Shown: positions 43,841 through 51,751 of the stretch, piece after piece
Position numbering within the stretch: the stretch's first letter is position 1
How the letters are laid out: every line of letters begins with the position of its first letter
DNA from: an uncultured Clostridia bacterium
GTDB taxonomy: Bacteria; Bacillota; Clostridia; UBA1381
DNA: 64,000 bases
Direction: 5' to 3'
Assembly: GCA_934454145.1 (NCBI GenBank)
Contig: CAKSFT010000009.1
Span: forward strand, 78,054-142,053
The notes under the pieces: generated by a model
Databases searched by the model: none
What the model saw: the letters and a program-made list of their open reading frames with translations, nothing else
What the model was told of the DNA's origin: nothing
Made by a program: the position numbers and the translations under genes

Positions 43841-44683
43841 ATGGCACTCAAAAACTTGAGCTACAACAAAGATTATAGTTTCCACCACTCTGCCGACAAA
43901 AACGTAAACCAAAAAAATTATCAGCTGCACAATCATTACGGTGCATATGAAATTTTTATATTTTTAAGGGGCAACGCCGACTTTGTCGTGGAAGGCGCGA
44001 CATATCCCCTGGAAAAATACGACACCATTCTGCTGAATCCAAACGAATTTCACAACATTCAGCATCACTCGGGCGGAGAATACGAGAGGATTGTCCTGCA
44101 AATTCAGAACTCTTTTTTCACCGACCATAACTGCGACCGTTTCAGGCAAATGTTTGACTCCCGAAAGCCCGGCACACAAAACATGATTCCGGCAAGCTTC
44201 ATAACAGAAAACAAAATCACCGAAACAATCAGCCGCATTGAAGGTTATTGCAACGACAAAAATGCCGACATTCTTTTGCCGTGCGCCATCACAGAACTCC
44301 TGAACGACCTGAACAAATACCACCACCCCACGGCGCTCCCGGCAAACAACGCAAAAATAACCCCAATCATAATGTATATAAATGAAAACCTCACCGCCCC
44401 CCTCAGCATAGACAGCATTGCAGAAAAGTTTTATCTCAACAAATATCACCTCTGCCGAATCTTCAAAAAACACACCGGGCTGACCATAAACAAATATATA
44501 ACCCACAAAAGAATAGTCCTTGTGAAAAACCTCTGCCGCAGCGGCAAAACTCTGTCCCAGGCAAGCGCAGAAGCCGGGTTCGGCAATTATTCAAACTTTT
44601 ACAAAATGTACCTGAAGGAAAACGGCATCCCCCCGCGTGCAGACATAAAAAAATCAGACGCCCTTCTTTATCACTCGGAATAA
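43841..44683 (+). CDS. AraC family transcriptional regulator
   Basis: 280 residues. N-terminal cupin (YQLHNHYGAYEIFIFLRG and ILLNPNEFHNI, with metal-type His residues) and a C-terminal AraC DNA-binding domain (SIDSIAEKFYLNKYHLCRIFKKHTG, then TLSQASAEAGFGNYSNFYKMY). It is divergent from the six-gene sugar operon, so it is its likely activator. The divergent 177 bases hold AT-rich promoter-like boxes on both strands but no perfect pair. Confidence 0.9.
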   Translation: MALKNLSYNKDYSFHHSADKNVNQKNYQLHNHYGAYEIFIFLRGNADFVVEGATYPLEKYDTILLNPNEFHNIQHHSGGEYERIVLQIQNSFFTDHNCDRFRQMFDSRKPGTQNMIPASFITENKITETISRIEGYCNDKNADILLPCAITELLNDLNKYHHPTALPANNAKITPIIMYINENLTAPLSIDSIAEKFYLNKYHLCRIFKKHTGLTINKYITHKRIVLVKNLCRSGKTLSQASAEAGFGNYSNFYKMYLKENGIPPRADIKKSDALLYHSE

Positions 44684-44808
44684 AGAGTATCATATAAGGA
44701 AGGACAGGGTATAATAGAATACAAAACATACATTATTTGGTAATATATATTGTGCAATAAACCCCAAAACAAATTTCATGCCGATGGTTTTTTTAATCAA
44801 TTTGCTAA

Positions 44809-44837
44809 TTGAATTAAACCGTCATTTATCATATAAT
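44809..44837 (+). promoter_or_regulatory. Sigma-A promoter of the HAD phosphatase/phosphohexomutase unit
   Basis: TTGAAT (44809-44814), 17-base spacer, TATAAT (44832-44837). Confidence 0.7.
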
Positions 44838-44903
44838 AGGAAGTAATGGTTTATGATGGTGTGGGGATTGTCTGATTGCAAGACTGAAATTCGGAGGTGC
44901 AGC

Positions 44904-45731
44904 ATGGGAAAATTTGATGGAATACTTATTTGTACCGACTTAGACCATACTCTTCTTAAAGATGATAAGAGCGTGTCGGACGAAAACAAACATGCAATAG
45001 AATATTTTATGGCAGAGGGCGGATATTTTACCTTTGCGACAGGGCGTTCACTTAAGGGGATTGATTTTCTTATCAGTCAGATAAAGCCGAATGCTCCTAT
45101 CGTTATGTTCAACGGCGCCGCAGTGTACGACCCTGCCGGCGACGAGATAATCTGGGAAACATTTCTCGACGAAAACGCAAAAAATGTGCTGGAAATGGTT
45201 GAAAACAATCTCCCCTTTGCCGGCATTGAGGTCTGCGCCAAAAGCGGAGTTTTTGTCACACGCGGAAATGAGATTCTGCGCCGGCAGCTGTCTTTTGAAA
45301 AAATACCCGAGGTATACAAGCACTTTTCCGACGTGCCGGCACCCTGGCGCAAAGCGTTGTTTATCCAGGAGGCAGACAAACTGGAATATGTACGCAGTGC
45401 AATCGCGGAGTCACCATATGCCGAAAGCTACAGCTTTGTGCAAAGCGACCCTTGCTATTATGAGATTTTGCCAAAAGACGCATCAAAAGGCGAAGGGCTT
45501 CTGAAGGTTGCGGAAATCCTGGGCATACCGCGCGCACGCACAATCGGCATAGGCGACAACGAAAATGATTTGACCCTTGTCCGCGACGCGGGCATCGGGG
45601 TTGCGGTTGCAAATGCCATTCCTGAGCTTCTGGACGCCGCGGATTTCATAAGTACAAACAACAATATGCATTCAATTTCAACAGTCATATATGGCATAGA
45701 ACAGAATATAATAGAATTTCAGGAGGCTTAA
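44904..45731 (+). CDS. Cof-type HAD-IIB family sugar phosphatase
   Basis: 275 residues. HAD motif I LICTDLDHTLLKDD, motif II in FTFATGR, motif III Lys in DASKGEGL, motif IV IGIGDNENDLTLV. The cap domain is of the IIB type. Cof-like enzymes dephosphorylate sugar phosphates and cofactors. Start MGKFDG with a CGGAGG site. It is 5 bases from the phosphohexomutase gene. Confidence 0.92.
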   Translation: MGKFDGILICTDLDHTLLKDDKSVSDENKHAIEYFMAEGGYFTFATGRSLKGIDFLISQIKPNAPIVMFNGAAVYDPAGDEIIWETFLDENAKNVLEMVENNLPFAGIEVCAKSGVFVTRGNEILRRQLSFEKIPEVYKHFSDVPAPWRKALFIQEADKLEYVRSAIAESPYAESYSFVQSDPCYYEILPKDASKGEGLLKVAEILGIPRARTIGIGDNENDLTLVRDAGIGVAVANAIPELLDAADFISTNNNMHSISTVIYGIEQNIIEFQEA

Positions 45732-45736
45732 AATCT

Positions 45737-47473
45737 ATGACAAATTATAAAGAAAATTACGAGCGCTGGCTGAACAGTCCGCATGTGGACGAATCAACAA
45801 AAGCAGAACTTGCGGCTATAGCCGATGATGAAAAGGAAAAGGAAGAAAGATTCTACCGTGACCTGGAATTCGGCACGGCAGGCATGCGCGGCGTGCTTGG
45901 CGCGGGCACAAACAGAATGAACATATACATGGTCAGAAAAGCAAGCCAGGGCGTGGCGGCACACATACAAAGCCTGGGCGAAAAGGCAATGCACGACGGC
46001 GTACTGATAGGCTATGACACACGCCATTTTTCACGCAGATTTGCCGAGGAAACGGCATGTGTGCTTGTGTCAAACGGCATAAAAGTATATCTCTTTGACA
46101 CTGTACATTCCGTGCCGGAGGTTTCCTTTGGCATAAGGACACTGGGCTGTGCCGCCGGGGTCATGATTACCGCCAGCCACAACCCGAAAGAATACAACGG
46201 ATACAAGGTTTACGGCCCCGACGGCGGACAGCTTCCGCCCGACGCCGCCGACACTGTCATAAAGGCAATTGAAAGCTTTGACATCTTTGACGACATAAAG
46301 ACCTGCACCTTTTCAGAGGCACAAAAGAGCGGTCTTTTGGAAATTGTCGGCGAGGCGCTCAACAAGCAGTTTCTGGACACCATAGAAACACAAAGGCTGA
46401 ACCCCGACGCCGTAGAAAAAGTGAAAGACAGCTTTAACATAATATATACGCCCTTCCACGGGACAGGCAGCAGACCTGTACAGGCAATTCTGAAAAGAAT
46501 CGGCTTTGACAAGCTTTTGGTTGTCAAAGAGCAGGACACCGAGGACGGCGACTTCCCGACAGTCAAATCGCCAAACCCGGAGGACAAGGAAGGCTTTGCA
46601 ATCGCAATTGAGATGGCAAAGAAAAACAATGTGGACCTGATAATCGGCACAGACCCCGACTGCGACAGAGTTGGTATTGTCGTGCGCGACAAGGACGGCG
46701 TTTATCAGACCTTGACAGGCAACCAGACCGGCGCCCTCCTGTGCGAATATATACTTGAATCAAAAAGTAAGAACGGCACCCTCCCCAAAAACGGCGTTAT
46801 CATAAAGACAATCGTCACAACAGAGCTTGCCGCGGCGATTGCAAAAGCATACGGCGTTGAGATAATGAATGTCCTGACAGGCTTCAAATATATCGGCGAA
46901 AAAATGACTGAATTTGCAAACACGCACAGCCACACATATCTCATTGGATTTGAAGAAAGCTACGGCTATCTCATAGGCACACATGCACGCGACAAGGACG
47001 GCGTGGTGGCATCCATGCTGATTGCCGAAATGGCGGCATATTATAAGAACAAAGGACTTTCGCTGTACGAAGAATTGCAGAACATCTACAAAAAATACGG
47101 ATACTATTGTGAAAAAACCGTATCCTTCACCATGCCGGGGAAAGACGGCATGGAAAAGATGGCAGAACTTTTGAAAAACGTACGTAACAATCCGCCCAAA
47201 AAGGTCATCGGCAAAAACGTTGTTTCGGTATGGGACTACAAGAGTCAGGTGATTTCCAATGCGGACGGCTCTGCCGGCACAATCGAGGGTCTGCCCAAAT
47301 CCGATGTTTTGAAATTTAACCTTGACGACGGCAAAACATATTTCATCATACGTCCGTCAGGAACAGAACCGAAAATCAAGTTCTACATTGCCTCAAATGC
47401 AGATTCCGAATCTGCCGCAAAGGAAACAGTGGAAAATGTACTCTCCGACCTGAAAGGTCAGTTGGGGTTATAA
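45737..47473 (+). CDS. pgcA: Phospho-sugar mutase (phosphoglucomutase/phosphomannomutase, PgcA type)
   Basis: 578 residues. N-terminal ERFYRDLEFGTAGMRGVLGAG, phosphoserine loop MITASHNPKEYNGYKVY near residue 142, metal loop GTDPDCDRVG near 303, GFEESYGYL near 407 and RPSGTEPKIKFY near 540. It interconverts glucose-1- and 6-phosphate for sugar nucleotide and glycogen metabolism. A terminator follows. Confidence 0.96.
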   Translation: MTNYKENYERWLNSPHVDESTKAELAAIADDEKEKEERFYRDLEFGTAGMRGVLGAGTNRMNIYMVRKASQGVAAHIQSLGEKAMHDGVLIGYDTRHFSRRFAEETACVLVSNGIKVYLFDTVHSVPEVSFGIRTLGCAAGVMITASHNPKEYNGYKVYGPDGGQLPPDAADTVIKAIESFDIFDDIKTCTFSEAQKSGLLEIVGEALNKQFLDTIETQRLNPDAVEKVKDSFNIIYTPFHGTGSRPVQAILKRIGFDKLLVVKEQDTEDGDFPTVKSPNPEDKEGFAIAIEMAKKNNVDLIIGTDPDCDRVGIVVRDKDGVYQTLTGNQTGALLCEYILESKSKNGTLPKNGVIIKTIVTTELAAAIAKAYGVEIMNVLTGFKYIGEKMTEFANTHSHTYLIGFEESYGYLIGTHARDKDGVVASMLIAEMAAYYKNKGLSLYEELQNIYKKYGYYCEKTVSFTMPGKDGMEKMAELLKNVRNNPPKKVIGKNVVSVWDYKSQVISNADGSAGTIEGLPKSDVLKFNLDDGKTYFIIRPSGTEPKIKFYIASNADSESAAKETVENVLSDLKGQLGL

Positions 47474-47506
47474 AAAAATCAGGCACATAATTGTGCCTGA
47501 TTTTTT
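47472..47506 (+). terminator. Terminator after pgcA
   Basis: Perfect 15-base inverted repeat (arm AAAAAATCAGGCACA) with 4-base loop and T-run. Confidence 0.88.
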
Positions 47507-47745
47507 ATACAATAAATTTTTGTGCACAATTATAATTTATTTGCATTGATTTTTAGTATTCGCGATGGTATAATATAATTACCATATTTAAGCCAAAGCC
47601 ATGTTTTGTGGGTGGAAACAAGCAAAATTACATAAAAAGAACTCAAATTTCTACGCAGAATCTTATGACTTTGACCATTGGAAGATGTAGAAAAATCCAG
47701 ACTAAAATTTACAAAATGTAAATTATGTTTTAAGGGGAAATGCAA
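47507..47745. other. Non-coding gap before the prophage boundary
   Basis: About 240 bases with no supported gene. It holds a promoter (47546-47574) reading towards the cut plus-strand frame at 47746. Very short open frames (under 30 codons) on the plus strand and one on the minus strand have no ribosome site. Confidence 0.5.
47546..47574 (+). promoter_or_regulatory. Sigma-A promoter upstream of the cut plus-strand gene
   Basis: TTGATT (47546-47551), 17-base spacer, TATAAT (47569-47574). Confidence 0.65.
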
Positions 47746-47892
47746 ATGGATAAAATGTCAACAAATGATATGATAACATATCTTAAACAAGTGGTATCAA
47801 TGGAGAGTATCTATTACTATCACGTCTACCTTATTAGCACATCGACTGATTCTAAAATGCTGTTTACCAAACACATAAGTTTGATTACTTAA
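47746..47892 (+). pseudogene. Cut N-terminal fragment of a small gene at the prophage boundary
   Basis: AAGGGG site, then MDKMSTNDMITYLKQVVSME for about 20 codons, which reads like the start of small Firmicutes proteins with a MITYLKQVVxxE helix. After about 47,800 the frame continues for 28 codons only as the antisense of the minus-strand P-loop gene, so the real gene is cut here. The junction falls in or near TATCAATGGAGAG. Confidence 0.5.
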
Positions 47893-48042
47893 AACCTCTG
47901 TATTATTTTCCCACACTTTATCTTTAGCAAATTCCGTTACAAGCTCGGCATTTACACCGAGCATTTTTAATTTTGAAAATATGTATGCAGCACCTGTGGA
48001 TTTGCCCGCACCGGGCGCTCCGAACAAATTGATTATCAACAT
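47797..48042 (-). pseudogene. Phage P-loop nucleotide-binding protein, C-terminus lost
   Basis: 81 residues. Walker A in LIINLFGAPGAGKSTGAAY is intact, followed by the KVDVIVIDTLH stretch, then a stop. Phage proteins of this type continue after this region with a D-S-P-L segment and more than 100 further residues. Just before the stop, skipping two bases gives S-P-L-I in another frame, so the end is damaged as well as cut. GGAGGT site and ATG are intact. It marks the left edge of the prophage remnant. Confidence 0.65.
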
Positions 48043-48043
48043 A

Positions 48044-48241
48044 TCAATCCACCTCCGCAATATACAGTCCGCAGTGGCACTCTCCTGTTTCTCCTCTTTC
48101 TATTTGAGTACGAAACTCTTTACACATACATTTCGTATCCTCGCTTTTATCAATGCGACACGGGCAGTATCCGCCGTTGTCTTTAAGTTTCGTTCTTATT
48201 TTCTGAGCATATTCCTTATCAGGGTTTTGTTTAATCGTCAT
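48044..48241 (-). CDS. Ferredoxin-thioredoxin reductase catalytic-subunit-like small protein
   Basis: 65 residues. Cysteine pattern YCPCR, KCMCKEF, then GECHCGLYI matches the catalytic beta chain of ferredoxin:thioredoxin reductase, where CPC and CHC hold a [4Fe-4S] cluster beside a redox disulfide. In this phage setting, beside class III ribonucleotide reductase genes, it may supply reducing power for nucleotide reduction. Two ATGs are close; the one with normal spacing from GGAG was used. Confidence 0.75.
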   Translation of the reverse strand: MTIKQNPDKEYAQKIRTKLKDNGGYCPCRIDKSEDTKCMCKEFRTQIERGETGECHCGLYIAEVD

Positions 48242-48509
48242 TAGCATCGGACTCCTTCTTATTTCTTAATTCATTGAGATATTCAGAAAGGGCGTCGTAT
48301 TCTTCTTCCGTGATGTCTTCCATAAAAATCAAATCATTTTTTCTTATATATCCACATTGCTTTAAGAATACATTGAGCTGCTCCCCGATTACATCTATTT
48401 CTCTTTCTCCGATTTCGCAACAAATATCTACACGAGATTCATTGATATAATCGTTTCCGAACTCATCTGTTAGTTCAAATCTAATTCTGAATTTCTGAGC
48501 TTCGCTCAT
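48231..48509 (-). CDS. Phage hypothetical protein
   Basis: 92 residues, acidic. N-terminal half beta-rich (FRIRFELTDEFGNDYINESRVDICCE), C-terminal half helical (DITEEEYDALSEYLNELRNKKE). I do not recognise it. Its end overlaps the FTR-like gene by 11 bases, so they are coupled. GAAGGT site. Confidence 0.55.
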   Translation of the reverse strand: MSEAQKFRIRFELTDEFGNDYINESRVDICCEIGEREIDVIGEQLNVFLKQCGYIRKNDLIFMEDITEEEYDALSEYLNELRNKKESDANDD

Positions 48510-48526
48510 ATATTTACCTTCTTTCA

Positions 48527-48787
48527 TTATACTGTTATATTTAAGTATTCAAATAGTTCATCCTGTGTTGCCGGAATGAATTCGCTAACTCGCTGGCTAA
48601 CAATCTGTATATCGCAATCCATCGGAATTATCATACATTTATTATCAGGGAAGCAAAAATCAAACGCCTCCATCACGCCTTTAGCATAGCTGATGTCATA
48701 CTTTTCCATAGGTATTTTTATTATAAACACATCATCAGGAGCTATGCTTGACTGCGGAATTTTTGATACATCTAAATTTACCGTCAT
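48527..48787 (-). CDS. Phage hypothetical protein
   Basis: 86 residues, alternating strands and helices (VFIIKIPMEKYDISYAKGVMEAF), acidic, no membrane part. Function not recognised. AGAGGTGAT site upstream of the ATG; a TTG nine bases earlier is possible. It lies between the nrdG-like gene and the preceding small gene. Confidence 0.55.
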   Translation of the reverse strand: MTVNLDVSKIPQSSIAPDDVFIIKIPMEKYDISYAKGVMEAFDFCFPDNKCMIIPMDCDIQIVSQRVSEFIPATQDELFEYLNITV

Positions 48788-48809
48788 AGTTACCAATCAC
48801 CTCTTTAAG

Positions 48810-49295
48810 TTAGCTTATTCGTTCCGCGTACTGGTTGTCTGATGCAAGACGCACGCCCAGCACATCATCAAATTTACCCGGGTTGTCCGGAACAAACCGT
48901 CCAAATTTAATAATTATATTATCAAAATCTTTGAGCTTCTCAATCTGTTCTGCAATTTCTTCCTTGTTGTATCCCGTATAAATCAATACCGTGTCATCGC
49001 AGTTATAATCCTTGCGAAGCTTTTCAATAAAGTTATATACTTGGTCGAACTGCTCAAACGGCTCGAGTCCTGCAAAACAGATTGTCGTTGTAATACTGTT
49101 TGACAAGTATCTTTCGATTATCCCTTCGTCCACCATAGCGATGGTGGCGGTACCCCTCCACGCATCATTAAGGCAAACGGACAACGGGATACCTGCTTCT
49201 TTGCAACACTTACCATTGCAGAACGCAGTCGCAATATACATACAAGGTTCTTTGTACTGTACGAAATCTTCGTCAACAATAGTGCGAATAATCAT
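48810..49295 (-). CDS. nrdG: Anaerobic ribonucleotide reductase-activating protein-like (NrdG type)
   Basis: 161 residues. The radical-SAM-like N-terminus reads CMYIATAFCNGKCCKEAG then LSVCLNDAW; the cysteines are arranged C-x3-CC-x7-C rather than the canonical C-x3-C-x2-C. The ICFAGLEPFEQFDQVYNFIEKL segment matches the GGEP/GLEP motif of NrdG. NrdG makes the glycyl radical on NrdD using SAM. The unusual cysteine spacing is a known trait of some phage variants or may reduce activity. It overlaps the endonuclease-like gene by 23 bases. Confidence 0.75.
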   Translation of the reverse strand: MIIRTIVDEDFVQYKEPCMYIATAFCNGKCCKEAGIPLSVCLNDAWRGTATIAMVDEGIIERYLSNSITTTICFAGLEPFEQFDQVYNFIEKLRKDYNCDDTVLIYTGYNKEEIAEQIEKLKDFDNIIIKFGRFVPDNPGKFDDVLGVRLASDNQYAERIS

Positions 49296-49989
49296 ATATT
49301 ATATCCCTCATTTCTGATTCAATATTGTCGTCGTTAGTTAGTTCGAATAATGCAATATTGTGTAATAAACAGTATTCCTTTTTCAGTCTGTCCCTTGCCA
49401 ATGTTTGTTCATAAACATCATCTGGTAGTTTGAATATATTATTGAAATGTTGCTCTCCCTGATACTCAATAAGACATCTCAAGGAATTATCCTCGTTCAA
49501 TATCGCAAAATCGAATCTTAACGGATATTTCTTGCCCCTCAAATCTGGAAATGTAAACTGGCGTTTATACAAAACTTTATGTTCTTTAAGATATTTTTCA
49601 ATTCTTACTTCACGATACGATATAACACATCCGCAGGATTTTGTATCTCCTGTTTTTAAGTATGAAGAATAAACATCTATGGTATTACCACAGTCGCACC
49701 TGCATCTCCAAACTGCTCTGCCATTCTTAGACCCTGCATACTCAATGACTGTAAGTTTACCGAATCGTTTACCCTTTAAGTTTATAGTATGAGCTTTGGA
49801 AATAGTTTCCTTATTAAAACAACCGCAAGATACGATAGTGCCGTTCCGCAAGTGTTGACCTTTAATCTTTTTTATATTTCCACATTTACATTTACAAATC
49901 CACTCGGCTTGACCGCCGGTAGATGGTGCTCTTTCGAGCACCGTTAACCTCCCGAACTTCTGACCCTTTAAGTCAATTACTTTACTCAT
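49273..49989 (-). CDS. Probable mobile endonuclease with zinc-ribbon repeats
   Basis: 238 residues. Two tandem copies of a zinc-finger-like repeat (KFGRLTVLERAP...WICKCKCGN...SCGC and RFGKLTVIEYAG...WRCRCDCGN...SCGC, residues 10-60 and 70-120), then a PD-(D/E)xK-type nuclease half: YPLRFDFAI followed by LIEYQGEQHF, and a helical tail. Such repeats bind DNA in free-standing homing endonucleases. It is placed between nrdD and nrdG, a typical home for intron-less homing enzymes in phages. Confidence 0.7.
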   Translation of the reverse strand: MSKVIDLKGQKFGRLTVLERAPSTGGQAEWICKCKCGNIKKIKGQHLRNGTIVSCGCFNKETISKAHTINLKGKRFGKLTVIEYAGSKNGRAVWRCRCDCGNTIDVYSSYLKTGDTKSCGCVISYREVRIEKYLKEHKVLYKRQFTFPDLRGKKYPLRFDFAILNEDNSLRCLIEYQGEQHFNNIFKLPDDVYEQTLARDRLKKEYCLLHNIALFELTNDDNIESEMRDIIYDYSHYC

Positions 49990-51742
49990 TCATTGCCTCC
50001 GCAAGTTCGTACCATTGTCTTGTTGTAAACTCTTTAAATCTATCCTTTGAGAAACTTCTTGTAGGGACTAAATATCCTACTATTCTGACATATGTATCAT
50101 AAACCGGTTCTCCGCAAGTAGGACATATATCTGTCCCCACAAATCCGTGATGATTTTTGCACTCGTTTATTCTTGTATTGAAAGCAAAGTATATAACACC
50201 GGACTGTGCAATTTTATTGAGCATATCCCAAGCCACATCAGTATTCGGGAAGTTCGCCTCAAGGTTAATATGTGCAATGCTACCGCCACTACATTTCTCA
50301 TCAAGGACAGCACTCAGACGAAGTTTCTCTTTAATGGTGCATTTTTCAGAAAGAGGAATCCACTGATTAGAATAGATAAACTTTTCATCACGGTCATAAA
50401 GTTGATTATCTTTCTGGCAGAGAATAACCGCGGCTCTTTCCGCCGGTACACTTTCAATGTTGAATGAATATTCTTCGGTGAATGTATCCTTGACTTCGTT
50501 GAGCACCTCGAAAATCTTACAAGCAAACTCAATGCCCTTATCTGTATAAGATGTATATCCGAACTCATCTTTTTCAGTGTAACCAAAAGCCTCAATCACT
50601 TCGTACAGACCGAGTATACCCATTGTGCAATACTGCTTATCCATTTCGACTGCGCCATCCTGATAATTAGGAAGCAGTCCTTTTTCGACATTCCTCTTAA
50701 TGATATGTCTTACCACATCGAGCGTTTTACAACAGAGTGTGGCACGTTTTTTGAGCAAGGAAAGATATTTCTTTTCATCACATTCTGTTTCAAGTGCAAT
50801 ACGCATAAGGTTAATTGTGTTTACTTTAACGGAACCGATTGACAAAGCAGTACCACCAATGGAATTTATAAACGCATTAAGTTTCGATGTATCTGAAAGA
50901 AGTCTGCAACAGTTGCTTAATGTCGTAACATCTCCGCTGATAAAGAAGTTACTGTCATTCCAAGTTGTATTATGGTCAGAACACCAACGAGCGAAATCTT
51001 CGTCTACAAACTTACCGTCTTTGTATAACAAACTGTAGGTTAGTACAGGGAATGTAAACATATTTTCACTACGGATTTGAGATACCACTTCCATAAAGAT
51101 TTTCTGATGTTCTATAAGCTCCTCAACACAGTCAATTACATAGGAACCGTCAGGATATTTCACACCACCAAACAGTGATTCTATATAGTTCCTATCAAAG
51201 ATTGATACGTTAACAAATGCGGTTTGGTCAATCCTCATAAACGGTTGGTTCAATCTGTAAATCAGCTTTTGGAACGACTGCCTATTGTCAAGATTTGTAC
51301 CTCTTAAGAATGTATCAGTAATGCAAGTTATAAATCCTGTACCATTCTTTTGATTTACCATACTCTCATCATTGATAGCAGTAATCGGGTTTATGCCACA
51401 AGTTATCAAGGCTTGATAAAAAGCTTCAAAGTACACGGAACTTTTTTCTGTGATTGTGCCGGGTAACCACCCTTGCTTTCTCTCTCCGTATGGAGACATA
51501 ATGTATACAAGATTGCTGAACATTCCATACTGTATAAGCAGATTTGCAACCCCTGTAGCAATAGTTGTTTTGCCTGTACCGGCTCTCGCATTACAGAAGA
51601 CAATATCAATGTCTGGACTCCAGATAGCATTTGCAAACTTTTGTTGTTCTTCATCTAACCGAAGTCCATAGAAAGGATGCCCGTCAAGAGACTCGGGTGG
51701 TTCACCGTAAAATTCAGGAATAGATTTCTTCTTGTTCGCCAT
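49982..51742 (-). CDS. Chimeric PhoH-NrdD protein (phoH 5' part joined in frame to nrdD 3' part)
   Basis: 586 residues. Residues 1 to about 153 are a phage PhoH-like ATPase: Walker A NARAGTGKTTIATGVA near 51, KQGWLPGTITEK near 89, then ITDTFLRGTNLDN where PhoH proteins go on to the Walker B VIIDEAQN. Instead, from about residue 154 the chain is the last two thirds of an anaerobic ribonucleoside-triphosphate reductase: FVNVSIFDRNYIESLFGG, the LSNCCRLLSD segment near 275 with an active-site Cys, a C-terminal CPTCGEP and the glycyl radical loop YVRIVGYLVP. Walker B and the N-terminal third of NrdD, with its substrate-site Cys, are gone. Neither activity is likely. AAGGAGG site intact. Confidence 0.75.
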   Translation of the reverse strand: MANKKKSIPEFYGEPPESLDGHPFYGLRLDEEQQKFANAIWSPDIDIVFCNARAGTGKTTIATGVANLLIQYGMFSNLVYIMSPYGERKQGWLPGTITEKSSVYFEAFYQALITCGINPITAINDESMVNQKNGTGFITCITDTFLRGTNLDNRQSFQKLIYRLNQPFMRIDQTAFVNVSIFDRNYIESLFGGVKYPDGSYVIDCVEELIEHQKIFMEVVSQIRSENMFTFPVLTYSLLYKDGKFVDEDFARWCSDHNTTWNDSNFFISGDVTTLSNCCRLLSDTSKLNAFINSIGGTALSIGSVKVNTINLMRIALETECDEKKYLSLLKKRATLCCKTLDVVRHIIKRNVEKGLLPNYQDGAVEMDKQYCTMGILGLYEVIEAFGYTEKDEFGYTSYTDKGIEFACKIFEVLNEVKDTFTEEYSFNIESVPAERAAVILCQKDNQLYDRDEKFIYSNQWIPLSEKCTIKEKLRLSAVLDEKCSGGSIAHINLEANFPNTDVAWDMLNKIAQSGVIYFAFNTRINECKNHHGFVGTDICPTCGEPVYDTYVRIVGYLVPTRSFSKDRFKEFTTRQWYELAEAMNE

Positions 51743-51751
51743 AGAGCCTCC

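Noticed and set aside
47530..47745. 71-codon minus-strand frame before the prophage
   Set aside because: No ribosome site, low-complexity AT-rich sequence, no recognisable family.
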